64,000 nucleotides of DNA from Leeuwenhoekiella parthenopeia (lineage in GTDB: Bacteria; Bacteroidota; Bacteroidia; Flavobacteriales; Flavobacteriaceae). How positions within the stretch are numbered: the stretch's first letter is position 1; every line of letters starts with the position of its first letter. The stretch lies in the NCBI RefSeq assembly GCF_020782115.1, contig NZ_JAJGMW010000022.1:1-64000 (forward strand), read 5' to 3'. Below the pieces are notes generated by a model, which did no database searches, was not told the origin of the DNA, and was given only the letters and a program-made list of their open reading frames with translations. Both the position numbers and the translations under genes were made by a program. This document shows positions 52,230 to 60,616 of this stretch, piece by piece.

Positions 52230-53399
52230 ATGAACAACGCGTTTTTTTCAGAAGAGCATCAGCTCTTCAGAGAAAGTTTGAGAGATTTTTTACAAAAAGA
52301 GGTAGTGCCTCACCTGGATAAATGGGAAGAGAGCGGAACCATAGAACGGTTCATTTGGTCCAAGATGGGAGAGATGGGCTATTTTGGCCTTGCTTACCCG
52401 GAGCAATATGGAGGGCTTGAACTGGATACCTTTTATACCGTTATTTTTCTGGAAGAGTTACAGCGCATCAATAGCGGAGGTTTTGCTGCCGCGATGTGGG
52501 CACACGCCTATCTGGCGATGACGCACCTCAATGCCGAAGGTTCTCCTGAGATTAAAGAAAAATATCTGGTTCCAAGTATTACCGGAGAGAAAATAGGTTG
52601 TCTTTGCATTACCGAACCTTTTGGAGGTTCTGATGTTGCCGGAATGCGCAGCACTGCGGTATTGGAAGGAGACCATTATATACTTAATGGTTCGAAAACC
52701 TTCATCACAAACGGAGTCTATTCCGATTATCTTGTCATTGCGGCGAAAACAGCTCCCGAAATGGGCAATAAAGGCATGAGCATTTTTGTGGTAGATCGTA
52801 ATACCGAAGGTATTTCTGCTACAAAATTAAACAAACTGGGATGGCGTGCTTCAGATACCGGCGAGATCGCATTTAGCGATGTGAAAATTCCGGTTTCCAA
52901 CCTTATGGGTGAGGAGAATAAGGGTTTTCAATACATTATGCAGCATTTTGCATTAGAGCGGCTTATAATGGGAATCAATGCACACGCCCGCGCAGAGTTT
53001 GCATTAGAATACACGCTTGGTTACATGGCAGAGCGAAAGGCTTTCGGGAAAAATCTGGACCGTTTTCAGGCTTTACGGCATGGTGTGGCAGATATGTCTA
53101 CCGAAGTTGAGGTGATAAAAACCTTCAACTATAATGTTGCTAGAAGTTTGGATAAGGGAGAATATGTGGTTAAAGAGGCCAGTATGTCAAAATTAATGGC
53201 GACTAAAATCGCAGACGAAGTAATCTACAAGTGTTTGCAAATGCTGGGAGGTTACGGCTATATGGAGGACTATCCGTTAGCGCGTATGTTTAGAGACAGC
53301 AGACTAGGCCCTATTGGCGGAGGTACTTCTGAAATCCTAAAAGAGATTATCGCAAAAATGGTAATCGACAAGAAGGAGTATAAGCCGGCTGCCAAATAA
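52230..53399 (+). CDS. Acyl-CoA dehydrogenase
   Basis: This 389-residue flavoprotein has the ACAD signatures CLCITEPFGGSDVAGM (about 124-139) and FALERLIMGINA (240-251). In many ACADs the catalytic base lies in the C-terminal motif YEGTSE; here that motif reads IGGGTSEILKE, so the Glu is absent. A Glu at residue 243 in ALERL occupies the isovaleryl-/long-chain-type position and is the likely base. Substrate candidates are branched or long acyl-CoAs. No electron-transfer flavoprotein genes are adjacent. Confidence 0.9.
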   Translation: MNNAFFSEEHQLFRESLRDFLQKEVVPHLDKWEESGTIERFIWSKMGEMGYFGLAYPEQYGGLELDTFYTVIFLEELQRINSGGFAAAMWAHAYLAMTHLNAEGSPEIKEKYLVPSITGEKIGCLCITEPFGGSDVAGMRSTAVLEGDHYILNGSKTFITNGVYSDYLVIAAKTAPEMGNKGMSIFVVDRNTEGISATKLNKLGWRASDTGEIAFSDVKIPVSNLMGEENKGFQYIMQHFALERLIMGINAHARAEFALEYTLGYMAERKAFGKNLDRFQALRHGVADMSTEVEVIKTFNYNVARSLDKGEYVVKEASMSKLMATKIADEVIYKCLQMLGGYGYMEDYPLARMFRDSRLGPIGGGTSEILKEIIAKMVIDKKEYKPAAK

Positions 53400-53413
53400 A
53401 TATAAAAATAGTA

Positions 53414-53443
53414 TTGCGGGTTGTGAAGATTGAATTATCTTTG
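53414..53443 (+). promoter_or_regulatory. rpsU promoter (TTG-19-TATCTTTG)
   Basis: TTG (53414-53416) lies 19 bases before TATCTTTG (53436-53443), matching the Bacteroidetes primary sigma consensus well. The leader to the rpsU ATG is about 35-40 bases. Confidence 0.85.
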
Positions 53444-53471
53444 CCGCCTGTAAACAGATAAGAATTTAAAG

Positions 53472-53480
53472 AAAGGAGGT
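53472..53480 (+). promoter_or_regulatory. Perfect Shine-Dalgarno of rpsU
   Basis: AAAGGAGGT lies six bases before the ATG at 53487. In a genome where almost no other gene in the window has one, a full complement to the anti-SD is exceptional. Work on Flavobacterium johnsoniae ribosomes indicates that bS21 hides the anti-SD, so a strong SD on rpsU allows autoregulation. Confidence 0.9.
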
Positions 53481-53486
53481 ACCACT

Positions 53487-53681
53487 ATGTTAATTATACC
53501 AGTAAAAGACGGAGAAAATATCGATAGAGCGCTGAAGCGTTTCAAGAGAAAATTTGATAGAACGGGAACTATGCGTAAGCTGCGTGATCGTCAGGCATTC
53601 ACAAAACCTTCTGTAGAACGTAGAAGAGAAATTCAGAAAGCCTCATATATTCAAGGTCTTCGCGATCAGGAGAATATTTAA
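53487..53681 (+). CDS. rpsU: 30S ribosomal protein bS21
   Basis: This is a 64-residue basic protein with the bS21 pattern GENIDRALKRFKRKFDRTG, then MRKLRDRQAFTKPSVERR. It sits in the 30S platform next to the anti-SD end of 16S rRNA. It has its own strong promoter (53414-53443), a perfect SD and a terminator at 53759-53787. The SD is consistent with autoregulation through ribosomes lacking bS21. Confidence 0.97.
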   Translation: MLIIPVKDGENIDRALKRFKRKFDRTGTMRKLRDRQAFTKPSVERRREIQKASYIQGLRDQENI

Positions 53682-53758
53682 TATTCCGTCAGTAAAGTTT
53701 ACACTTTACATGGCATTATTAACAGAAAGACTTATCCTCTTTCCATTAATATAAAATT

Positions 53759-53787
53759 AAACCGTCAGTTTTTCTGGCGGTTTTTTT
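53759..53787 (+). terminator. Intrinsic terminator after rpsU
   Basis: AACCGTCAG pairs with CTGGCGGTT (one G-U) around a five-base T loop, followed by a run of T. Confidence 0.85.
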
Positions 53788-53861
53788 ATTTACAACAGTT
53801 TGGGTTGTGGTAGATTGCCGATGAATACCTATCTTTTGAATCTATCTAATAAGAACTAAAA

Positions 53862-54755
53862 TTGGCCCTTTCTTCATTCATAGACTATCTCAATCTCGAG
53901 CGTAAGTATAGCAGGCATACGGTGACGGCATATAGCCGGGATATAGAATCATTTCTAGACTTTTTAGATACAGAATATGGAGCAATGCCTGTGACTGAGG
54001 TTTCGTATCCGCTTATTCGCTCCTGGGTTGTGAAGTTGGGTGACGAGGGTTTGGGTAATCGTTCTGTAAACCGAAAGGTGGCGTCGTTAAAGGCGTATTT
54101 TAAATTCTTGCAGAAAACAGGAGTTTTGCAACAGTCCCCGCTTGCAAAGCATAAATCCCTTAAAGTTAGGAAAGAGATTCAGGTTCCTTTTTCGGGAGAT
54201 GAGATAGATGCCGTGTTGGGAGAGTTGAGTAGCAGTTCTGATTTTGAATCGTTGCGGGATTTGGCAATGGTATCTTTATTTTATGCTACAGGTATGCGCA
54301 GGAGTGAGTTGATCAACCTGAGGGTCAAAGATGTTGATTTGGCCCGGCGAAGCATTAAAGTGCTTGGAAAGCGCAACAAAGAGCGAATCATTCCGTTAAT
54401 AAATTGGTTGGTCGATATTTTAAATACTTATATCGATCAGCGCAATCAGTGTTTTGGAGCTGAAAATGATAGGCTTTTGCTTACTAACAAGGGTGAAAAT
54501 CTGTACGATACGTTTGTTTACCGAACAATAAATCGCTACTTTAGTAAGGTGTCCCAAAAGACAAAGACGAGTCCGCATATGTTGCGGCATACTTTTGCAA
54601 CCCATTTGCTTAATAACGGAGCAGATTTGAATGGGGTCAAAGAATTACTGGGGCACGCCAGTTTAGCATCTACTCAGGTGTACACGCACACGAGTATGGC
54701 TGAGCTAAGTAAGGTATATCAAAAGGCTCACCCGCGTAATCGCAGCGACGACTAA
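53862..54755 (+). CDS. xerC: Tyrosine recombinase XerC
   Basis: This 297-residue recombinase has an N-terminal SAM-like DNA-binding domain (about 1-85). The catalytic domain carries Arg in ATGMRRSELINL (about 147), Lys in VLGKRNKER, HMLRHTFATHLL, LLGHASLASTQ and Tyr in VYTHTS (about 278). With its partner XerD it resolves chromosome dimers at dif. The start is TTG at 53862, giving LALSSFIDYLNLERKYSRHT; no suitable ATG exists. Position between rpsU and hpf is common in flavobacteria. No dif site was identified here. Confidence 0.92.
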   Translation: MALSSFIDYLNLERKYSRHTVTAYSRDIESFLDFLDTEYGAMPVTEVSYPLIRSWVVKLGDEGLGNRSVNRKVASLKAYFKFLQKTGVLQQSPLAKHKSLKVRKEIQVPFSGDEIDAVLGELSSSSDFESLRDLAMVSLFYATGMRRSELINLRVKDVDLARRSIKVLGKRNKERIIPLINWLVDILNTYIDQRNQCFGAENDRLLLTNKGENLYDTFVYRTINRYFSKVSQKTKTSPHMLRHTFATHLLNNGADLNGVKELLGHASLASTQVYTHTSMAELSKVYQKAHPRNRSDD

Positions 54756-54871
54756 AACGTTTGCGTTTGATGTAGTGGGCTTAATCGAATTGTCAGATTC
54801 AAAAACTGATAATAAAAGTCTCCGTTTAATGGAGTATATCTAACCAAGTAGTAATCTTAAAATGTGAACCT

Positions 54872-55174
54872 ATGAAAGTAAGCGTGCAAACCCCACACTT
54901 TGTAGCAGACCAAAAGCTCATTAATTTCATTCAAAAAAAGATGGATAAGCTAGAACAGTTTTATGATCATATAATTTATGCGGATGTTTTTTTGAGATTA
55001 GAGAATACAAGTGATCGTCAGAACAAAATTGTTGAGATTCTGCTGAGTGTTCCCGGTAACGAGTTGATTGTCAAAAAACAAGCTAAATCATTTGAAGAAG
55101 GAGCCGATAGTTGCGCACAATCTTTAGAAAGACTTTTGGTAAAGCGGAAGCAAAAAATTAGGGCAAGTGCTTAA
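54872..55174 (+). CDS. hpf: Ribosome hibernation promoting factor (HPF/RaiA, short form)
   Basis: This 100-residue protein has MKVSVQTPHFVADQKLINFIQKKMDKLEQF and a beta-alpha-beta-beta-beta-alpha layout with a C-terminal basic helix (LLVKRKQKIRAS). The short form lacks the dimerising C-domain of long HPF. It binds the 30S A/P sites in stationary phase. It is next to rpsU and xerC, and the tRNA-Thr promoter begins directly after its stop. Confidence 0.92.
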   Translation: MKVSVQTPHFVADQKLINFIQKKMDKLEQFYDHIIYADVFLRLENTSDRQNKIVEILLSVPGNELIVKKQAKSFEEGADSCAQSLERLLVKRKQKIRASA

Positions 55175-55191
55175 AAAAAGTTGAAAATATT

Positions 55192-55221
55192 TTTGTCAAT
55201 TGTAAATTTATTCTACATTTG
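55192..55221 (+). promoter_or_regulatory. Promoter of the tRNA cluster (TTTG-18-TACATTTG)
   Basis: TTTG (55192-55195) lies 18 bases before TACATTTG (55214-55221), close to the Bacteroidetes consensus. The tRNA-Thr starts 50 bases downstream. Confidence 0.8.
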
Positions 55222-55271
55222 CAGTCCGTTAGAAATAGCGGACTTTTTTATGCTTGAAGAGGTGATAAAAA

Positions 55272-55345
55272 GCCGATGTAGCTCAGTTGGCTAGAGCACG
55301 TGATTTGTAATCTCGGGGTCGGGGGTTCGAGTCCCTTCATCGGCT
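55272..55345 (+). tRNA. tRNA-Thr (anticodon TGT)
   Basis: This 74-nt tRNA has acceptor arms GCCGATG/CATCGGC and anticodon TGT in loop TTTGTAA. The anticodon stem has a T-T mismatch in its third pair (CGTGA/TCTCG). CCA is not encoded. It reads ACA and related codons. Confidence 0.95.
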
Positions 55346-55391
55346 CATAATTTAGAAGTTTTGAATCGTGAAAATGATTTAAAGCTTTCGC

Positions 55392-55413
55392 AAAACGCAG
55401 AAATCGGCGTTTT
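55392..55413 (+). terminator. Weak hairpin between tRNA-Thr and tRNA-Tyr
   Basis: AAAACGC pairs with GCGTTTT around an eight-base loop and is followed by a short T-run. It could terminate or attenuate, or mark a processing site. Confidence 0.45.
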
Positions 55414-55438
55414 TTGAAATATTGAATATACCAATATT

Positions 55439-55521
55439 GGGGAGATACTCAAGCGGCCAACGAGGACAGACTGTAACTCTGTTGTCATTAGACTTCGCAG
55501 GTTCGAATCCTGCTCTCCCCA
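55439..55521 (+). tRNA. tRNA-Tyr (anticodon GTA)
   Basis: This 83-nt class II tRNA has acceptor arms GGGGAGA/TCTCCCC, a long variable arm and anticodon GTA. CCA is not encoded. Confidence 0.95.
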
Positions 55522-55528
55522 CTTTTAT

Positions 55529-55559
55529 TTTGGCAGTTTATAATTTTTTTATAATTTTG
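55529..55559 (+). promoter_or_regulatory. tRNA-Gly promoter (TTTG-19-TAATTTTG)
   Basis: TTTG (55529-55532), 19 bases, then TAATTTTG (55552-55559) is an exact fit to the consensus. The tRNA starts ten bases after the -7 box, so a primary transcript begins almost at the mature 5' end. Confidence 0.85.
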
Positions 55560-55568
55560 CCGCCCAAT

Positions 55569-55641
55569 GCGGGAGTAGCTCAGTTGGTAGAGCGTCAGCC
55601 TTCCAAGCTGAATGTCGCCGGTTCGAACCCGGTCTCCCGCT
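55569..55641 (+). tRNA. tRNA-Gly (anticodon TCC)
   Basis: This 73-nt tRNA has acceptor arms GCGGGAG/CTCCCGC and anticodon TCC. CCA is not encoded. Confidence 0.95.
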
Positions 55642-55800
55642 CTAGAATGCTTGTGGTTTTACCATAAGATTTTAAATTTCTTAAACCAAATCTGATAGGC
55701 TTTGGTTGTGGTCCTTAATCGGACTATTAAGCCCTTTAGCTGAAGAGGTCAGCCCGGGTAATTCAGGCTTCGGCCGCAATTGAAGGGTATAAGTTTCTAA

Positions 55801-55872
55801 GCCGACGTAGCTCAGGGGTAGAGCGTTTCCTTGGTAAGGAAGAGGCCACGGGTTCAAATCCCGTCGTTGGCT
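55801..55872 (+). tRNA. tRNA-Thr (anticodon GGT)
   Basis: This 72-nt tRNA has acceptor arms GCCGACG/CGTTGGC (one G-U) and anticodon GGT in loop TTGGTAA. It is the second threonine isoacceptor in the same cluster. It is followed by tuf. Confidence 0.95.
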
Positions 55873-56013
55873 CAATAGCAGTCGCTGCTGGTAAGAAAAT
55901 AATGAGTGCTTTTGGTGCTCAATTTTTTGCGTTTGGGTAAAACCATAGCCGGCGTATCAGGTGCGTTTAAAATTAAACACTAATAATAACTAAGATTAAA
56001 AATTATTTAAATC

Positions 56014-57201
56014 ATGGCAAAGGCAACATTTGATCGTTCCAAACCTCACTTAAATATTGGTACTATTGGGCACGTTGATCACGGTAAAACTACCCTGACT
56101 GCTGCTATTACCACTGTACTTGCGAGAGCAGGTCTTTCTGAATTAAGAAGCTTTGACTCTATTGACAACGCTCCTGAAGAAAAAGAAAGAGGTATTACTA
56201 TTAATACATCTCACGTAGAGTATTCAACTGCTAACCGTCACTACGCACACGTTGACTGTCCAGGTCACGCGGATTATGTTAAAAACATGGTTACTGGTGC
56301 TGCTCAGATGGACGGTGCTATTCTTGTTGTTGCTGCGACTGATGGTCCTATGCCACAAACTCGTGAGCACATCCTTCTTGGTCGTCAGGTAGGTATTCCT
56401 CGTATCGTTGTATTCATGAATAAAGTGGATATGGTTGATGATGAGGAGCTTTTAGAGTTGGTAGAAATGGAAGTAAGAGATCTTCTTAGCTTCTATGAGT
56501 ATGATGGTGACAATGGTCCTGTTGTACAAGGTTCTGCTCTAGGTGCACTTAATGGTGAGGAGAAATGGGAAGAGAAAGTTATGGAGCTTATGGAAGCTGT
56601 AGATAACTGGATTGAACTTCCTGCTCGTGATGTTGATAAGCCATTCCTTATGCCTATCGAAGATGTATTCTCTATTACAGGTCGTGGTACTGTAGCTACC
56701 GGTCGTATTGAGACTGGTGTTGCTAACACCGGAGATCCAGTAGAGATCATTGGTATGGGTGCAGAAAAACTTACTTCTACTATCACCGGGGTTGAAATGT
56801 TCCGTAAGATATTAGATAGAGGTGAAGCTGGTGATAACGTAGGTATCTTATTGCGTGGTATTGAGAAAACTCAAATCTCTCGTGGTATGGTAATCGTTAA
56901 GCCAGGTTCTGTGAAGCCACACACTAAATTCAAAGCTGAGGTTTATATCCTTAAGAAAGAAGAAGGTGGTCGTCACACTCCATTCCACAATAACTACCGT
57001 CCACAATTCTACGTGCGTACGACAGACGTAACTGGTAATATTTCTCTTCCTGATGGAGTAGAAATGGTAATGCCAGGAGATAACCTTACAATCACTGTTG
57101 AGTTGATTAACTCAATCGCGATGAACGTAGGTCTTCGTTTCGCAATCCGTGAAGGTGGTAGAACTGTAGGTGCTGGTCAGGTTACTGAAATTTTAGACTA
57201 A
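56014..57201 (+). CDS. tuf: Translation elongation factor Tu
   Basis: This 395-residue GTPase delivers aminoacyl-tRNA to the ribosome. It has G1 GHVDHGKTT, the DCPGHADYV switch II, NKVD and the C-terminal beta barrels. Codon use is strongly biased to GGT, GTA and CTT, as expected for high expression. It sits between tRNA-Thr and tRNA-Trp, and a terminator follows at 57233-57261. Confidence 0.99.
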   Translation: MAKATFDRSKPHLNIGTIGHVDHGKTTLTAAITTVLARAGLSELRSFDSIDNAPEEKERGITINTSHVEYSTANRHYAHVDCPGHADYVKNMVTGAAQMDGAILVVAATDGPMPQTREHILLGRQVGIPRIVVFMNKVDMVDDEELLELVEMEVRDLLSFYEYDGDNGPVVQGSALGALNGEEKWEEKVMELMEAVDNWIELPARDVDKPFLMPIEDVFSITGRGTVATGRIETGVANTGDPVEIIGMGAEKLTSTITGVEMFRKILDRGEAGDNVGILLRGIEKTQISRGMVIVKPGSVKPHTKFKAEVYILKKEEGGRHTPFHNNYRPQFYVRTTDVTGNISLPDGVEMVMPGDNLTITVELINSIAMNVGLRFAIREGGRTVGAGQVTEILD

Positions 57202-57232
57202 ACAGGTACGGATTACCGAAGTATATAAAATT

Positions 57233-57261
57233 AAGGCGTCCGTGAAAATAACGGATGCCTT
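57233..57261 (+). terminator. Intrinsic terminator after tuf
   Basis: AAGGCGTCCGT pairs with ACGGATGCCTT (one G-U) around a seven-base loop, followed by TGATTTTT. Confidence 0.8.
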
Positions 57262-57303
57262 GATTTTTATAATCAATTTCCAAAGCTTTTAAAGCTTAAG
57301 GAT

Positions 57304-57376
57304 ACGGGTTTAGCTCAGTTGGTAGAGCACTGGTCTCCAAAACCAGGTGTCGGGAGTTCGAGCCTCTCAACCCGTG
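57304..57376 (+). tRNA. tRNA-Trp (anticodon CCA)
   Basis: This 73-nt tRNA has acceptor arms ACGGGTT/AACCCGT and anticodon CCA in a CTCCAAA loop. It lies directly before secE, the usual place in bacteria. Confidence 0.95.
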
Positions 57377-57465
57377 CTACGCACAGCGTAAAAAGGTGTA
57401 TGTGTAATCACAAAATGTGATATTATTTAAAAAGGCTTTGGTCTTTTAAAATGCTTAAAAATATT

Positions 57466-57663
57466 ATGGCCGGATTTATTAATTACATTCAGGAGTCTTA
57501 CAACGAATTGAAAAATCACGTAACCTGGACTCCGCTTTCAGAAGCTCAGCGCCTTACAGTTGTAGTGGCAGTTTTTACTATCGTCTTTTCTCTGGCAATC
57601 TGGGGAGTTGACACCGTTTTTAGTAGAGCAATCAAAGCATATTTCAATCTGGTAGGAGCTTAA
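57466..57663 (+). CDS. secE: Preprotein translocase subunit SecE
   Basis: This is a 65-residue membrane protein from MAGFINYIQESYNELKNHVTW. The ATG 15 bases upstream is possible, but the shorter start matches flavobacterial SecE. It has one transmembrane helix (about 35-58) preceded by the amphipathic NELKNHVTWTP. It forms the translocon with SecY and SecG. The order tRNA-Trp-secE-nusG is conserved. Confidence 0.95.
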   Translation: MAGFINYIQESYNELKNHVTWTPLSEAQRLTVVVAVFTIVFSLAIWGVDTVFSRAIKAYFNLVGA

Positions 57664-57673
57664 AAAAATCACA

Positions 57674-58234
57674 ATGGCTATAACAAACAATACCAAAGAT
57701 AAAGACTGGTACGTGGTAAGGGCCGTAAGTGGTCAGGAGAACAAGGTTAAAGGATATATCGAGCAGGAAATATCCCGTTTTAATCTTGAAGAATACATCG
57801 AGCAGGTTCTTGTTCCTACTGAAAAAGTAGTGCAGATCCGAAACGGTAAAAAAATTAATAAAGAGCGTGTTTACTTCCCCGGTTATATTATGATTCACGC
57901 GAATCTTGGTGGTGAAGTAACGCATATGATTAAATCTATTAATGGAGTTATTGGATTCTTAGGTGAGACAAAAGGAGGAGATCCTGTGCCGCTTAGAACA
58001 TCTGAAGTTAATAGAATGTTAGGTAAAGTTGATGAGTTGTCTGTTAAAACAGATAACGTTGCTATACCTTTTGTAATGGGAGAGACTGTTAAAGTAATAG
58101 ACGGTCCTTTCAATGGATTTAACGGTACGGTTGAGAAGATTAATGAAGAGAAGCGTAAGCTTGAGGTGATGGTGAAAATCTTCGGTAGAAAGACCCCGTT
58201 AGAGCTGAGTTACATGCAAGTTGAGAAAGTATAA
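57674..58234 (+). CDS. nusG: Transcription termination/antitermination factor NusG
   Basis: This 186-residue protein has an NGN domain (about 10-110, WYVVRAVSGQENKVK) and a C-terminal KOW motif (VKVIDGPFNGFNGTVEKI, about 138-155). It binds RNA polymerase and couples it to ribosomes and Rho. The gene lies 10 bases after secE. Confidence 0.98.
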   Translation: MAITNNTKDKDWYVVRAVSGQENKVKGYIEQEISRFNLEEYIEQVLVPTEKVVQIRNGKKINKERVYFPGYIMIHANLGGEVTHMIKSINGVIGFLGETKGGDPVPLRTSEVNRMLGKVDELSVKTDNVAIPFVMGETVKVIDGPFNGFNGTVEKINEEKRKLEVMVKIFGRKTPLELSYMQVEKV

Positions 58235-58303
58235 GTGTTACACATATATCAGATATCGTTCTTCTGCTTCCACTAAAGGGCATATCAAACTAAATTTTTA
58301 AAA

Positions 58304-58741
58304 ATGGCAAAAGAAGTAAGTAAGGTTGTTAAGTTGCAAGTTAAGGGGGGTGCGGCAAATCCGTCTCCACCTGTTGGACCAGCTTTAGGTGCTGCCGGTG
58401 TTAACATCATGGAGTTTTGTAAGCAGTTTAATGCTAGAACCCAGGATAAAGCCGGTAAAGTACTTCCTGTAGTAATTACTGTCTATGGTGATAAGTCTTT
58501 TGACTTTGTGGTTAAAACACCACCTGCTGCCATCCAATTGATGGAAGCAGCGAAGATCAAAGGGGGTTCTGGTGAGCCTAACCGTAAAAAAGTTGCTAGT
58601 GTAACTTGGGATCAGATCAAAGCGATCTCTGAAGACAAAATGCCAGATCTTAATGCATTTACAATAGAAAGTGCAATGAGAATGGTTGCAGGAACTGCCC
58701 GTTCAATGGGAATAACTGTAAAAGGACAGGCTCCTTTTTAA
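58304..58741 (+). CDS. rplK: 50S ribosomal protein uL11
   Basis: This 145-residue protein has the L11 pattern [20 protein letters not shown] and FCKQFNART near the N-terminus, and the rRNA-binding C-terminus [10 protein letters not shown]. It forms the GTPase-associated centre with uL10. It begins the rplKAJL run after a 69-base leader. The leader could be the place for L1 control, but no clear L1 site was read. Confidence 0.98.
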   Translation: MAKEVSKVVKLQVKGGAANPSPPVGPALGAAGVNIMEFCKQFNARTQDKAGKVLPVVITVYGDKSFDFVVKTPPAAIQLMEAAKIKGGSGEPNRKKVASVTWDQIKAISEDKMPDLNAFTIESAMRMVAGTARSMGITVKGQAPF

Positions 58742-58762
58742 CATCCGAAAAAGCAATTTAAA

Positions 58763-59461
58763 ATGGCAAAAGTAACAAAAAAGCAAAAAGAAGCACGTGC
58801 TAAGGTAGATGCTAACGCTACGTATACATTGGCTGAAGCTTCTGCTTTAATTAAAGAAGTAAGCAAAGTTAATTTTGATCCTTCTGTTGACTTGGCTGTA
58901 CGTCTTAATGTAGATCCGCGTAAAGCGAATCAAATGGTTCGTGGTGTGGTGACACTTCCTCACGGAACAGGTAAAGATGTAAAGGTTCTTGCTCTGGTAA
59001 CCCCAGATAAAGAAGCTGAAGCTAAAGAAGCAGGAGCTGACTTTGTAGGTCTTGATGAATATTTGGAGAAAATCAAAAACGGCTGGACAGATGTTGATGT
59101 AATCATCACTATGCCTAGCGTAATGGGTAAATTAGGTCCTTTAGGACGTGTGTTAGGTCCTCGTGGTCTTATGCCAAACCCAAAAACCGGTACCGTAACA
59201 ATGGATGTGGCTAAAGCTGTATCTGATGTTAAGGCTGGTAAGATTGATTTCAAAGTTGATAAGACTGGTATTGTACACGCTGCAATTGGTAAAGCATCTT
59301 TTGATGCAGACAAGATCGCAGCTAATGCAAGAGAATTGATAACCACATTGGTAAAATTAAAGCCTACCGCTGCTAAAGGTGTATATATTAAGAGTATATA
59401 CATGTCTAGTACTATGAGTCCTAGTGTAGCTGTAGATTCTAAACGTTTTGCTGAGCAGTAA
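58763..59461 (+). CDS. rplA: 50S ribosomal protein uL1
   Basis: This 232-residue protein has the L1 stalk sequence. [20 protein letters not shown] and the later [17 protein letters not shown] are visible. It lies 21 bases after rplK and 10 bases before rplJ. The short rplA-rplJ gap leaves no room for a separate L10 leader here. Confidence 0.98.
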   Translation: MAKVTKKQKEARAKVDANATYTLAEASALIKEVSKVNFDPSVDLAVRLNVDPRKANQMVRGVVTLPHGTGKDVKVLALVTPDKEAEAKEAGADFVGLDEYLEKIKNGWTDVDVIITMPSVMGKLGPLGRVLGPRGLMPNPKTGTVTMDVAKAVSDVKAGKIDFKVDKTGIVHAAIGKASFDADKIAANARELITTLVKLKPTAAKGVYIKSIYMSSTMSPSVAVDSKRFAEQ

Positions 59462-59471
59462 AAGTTAAATT

Positions 59472-59993
59472 ATGACAAGAGAAGAAAAATCACAGGTAAT
59501 TGAAGATTTGACTGCGCAGCTGGCTGAAAGTGCTCATATTTATTTAGCAGATATCTCTGGCTTAAATGCAGAGAATACTTCAAAATTAAGAAGAGCCTGC
59601 TTTAAAGCAAACGTGAAGCTGGCCGTGGTTAAAAATACATTGCTTGCAAAAGCAATGGAGAGCTCAGATAAGGATTTTGGTGAATTGCCTTCTATACTTA
59701 AAGGTAACACTTCTATAATGCTTTCTGAAACCGGTAATGCACCTGCAAAGGTTATTAAAGAGTTTCGTAAGAAATCTGATAAGCCTTTACTTAAAGGAGC
59801 ATTTATCGAAGAGGCTATCTACATTGGCGATAATCAACTGGATGCGCTTGTAGATATCAAATCGAGAGAAGAACTCATTGGAGACATTGTTGGTCTTCTT
59901 CAATCACCAGCTAAGAACGTTATTAGCGCTCTTAAATCTGGAGGTTCAACGATTGCAGGCCTTGTGAAAACCCTTCAGGAACGAGAAGGTTAA
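59472..59993 (+). CDS. rplJ: 50S ribosomal protein uL10
   Basis: This 173-residue protein has the L10 N-domain (VIEDLTAQLAESAHIYLADI, KANVKLAVVKNTLLAKA) and a C-terminal helical tail that binds L7/L12 dimers (LKSGGSTIAGLVKTLQERE). It lies 56 bases before rplL. Confidence 0.97.
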   Translation: MTREEKSQVIEDLTAQLAESAHIYLADISGLNAENTSKLRRACFKANVKLAVVKNTLLAKAMESSDKDFGELPSILKGNTSIMLSETGNAPAKVIKEFRKKSDKPLLKGAFIEEAIYIGDNQLDALVDIKSREELIGDIVGLLQSPAKNVISALKSGGSTIAGLVKTLQEREG

Positions 59994-60049
59994 AATACGT
60001 ACGCACTTAATTATATATAATAGAAAATTTTTTTAAAAACGATAGAAAA

Positions 60050-60427
60050 ATGGCAGATTTAAAAGATTTCGCAGAACAACTAGTTAACTTAACCGTAAAA
60101 GAGGTAAATGAGTTAGCTAAGATTTTAAAAGAGGAGTATGGTATCGAGCCTGCAGCTGCTGCTGTAGCTGTTGCTGGTGGCGGTGCTGCTGGTGGTGAGG
60201 ATGCTGTAGAAGAGCAAACTGAATTTGATGTAATTCTTAAAGCCGCTGGTGGTTCTAAACTTGCAGTTGTAAAACTTGTAAAAGAATTAACCGGAGCTGG
60301 TCTTAAAGAAGCAAAAGAGCTTGTTGATAACGCACCAAGCCCAATCAAAGAAGGTATCGCTAAAGACGAAGCAGAAGCTATCAAAGCTCAATTAGAAGAA
60401 GCTGGAGCTGAAGTTGAGCTTAAGTAA
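60050..60427 (+). CDS. rplL: 50S ribosomal protein bL12 (L7/L12)
   Basis: This 125-residue acidic protein has an N-terminal dimerisation helix ([20 protein letters not shown]), an Ala/Gly-rich hinge (about 36-50) and the C-terminal domain with [20 protein letters not shown]. It recruits translational GTPases. A long hairpin lies between it and rpoB. Confidence 0.98.
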   Translation: MADLKDFAEQLVNLTVKEVNELAKILKEEYGIEPAAAAVAVAGGGAAGGEDAVEEQTEFDVILKAAGGSKLAVVKLVKELTGAGLKEAKELVDNAPSPIKEGIAKDEAEAIKAQLEEAGAEVELK

Positions 60428-60449
60428 GCTTAACTCCTATAAATACAAA

Positions 60450-60487
60450 GGTTTAGGTCTTTTGCCAAGTGCAAATAGACCTAAACC
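60450..60487 (+). promoter_or_regulatory. Long hairpin between rplL and rpoB (attenuator or RNase III site)
   Basis: GGTTTAGGTCT (60450-60460) pairs perfectly with AGACCTAAACC (60477-60487), and inside it TTTGC pairs with GCAAA around CAAGT. It has no T-run, so it is not a plain terminator. The position corresponds to the attenuator/RNase III site of E. coli rplL-rpoB, which sets the ratio of ribosomal protein to polymerase. Confidence 0.65.
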
Positions 60488-60616
60488 ATTTGTCGTATAT
60501 AAGGTTTTCCTATAAATACGACGCATTATTGCCTTAGATTTCTTATGTTAAGAAATCTCTGAGTCTCTGAATAGTCAGATTCTCAATTTATTTTAATTAA
60601 ATTCCGTTCGTTGAAG

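Noticed and set aside
55422-55667. Plus-strand frame across tRNA-Tyr and tRNA-Gly
   Set aside because: It overlaps two tRNA genes and has no protein-like content.
55681-55875. Minus-strand frame with RRDLNPWPLPYQGNALPLSY
   Set aside because: This is the well-known false protein from the antisense of a tRNA gene.
58235-58303. L1 or L10 autoregulatory leader
   Set aside because: No clear L1-binding mimic in the rplK leader and no room for an L10 leader before rplJ.
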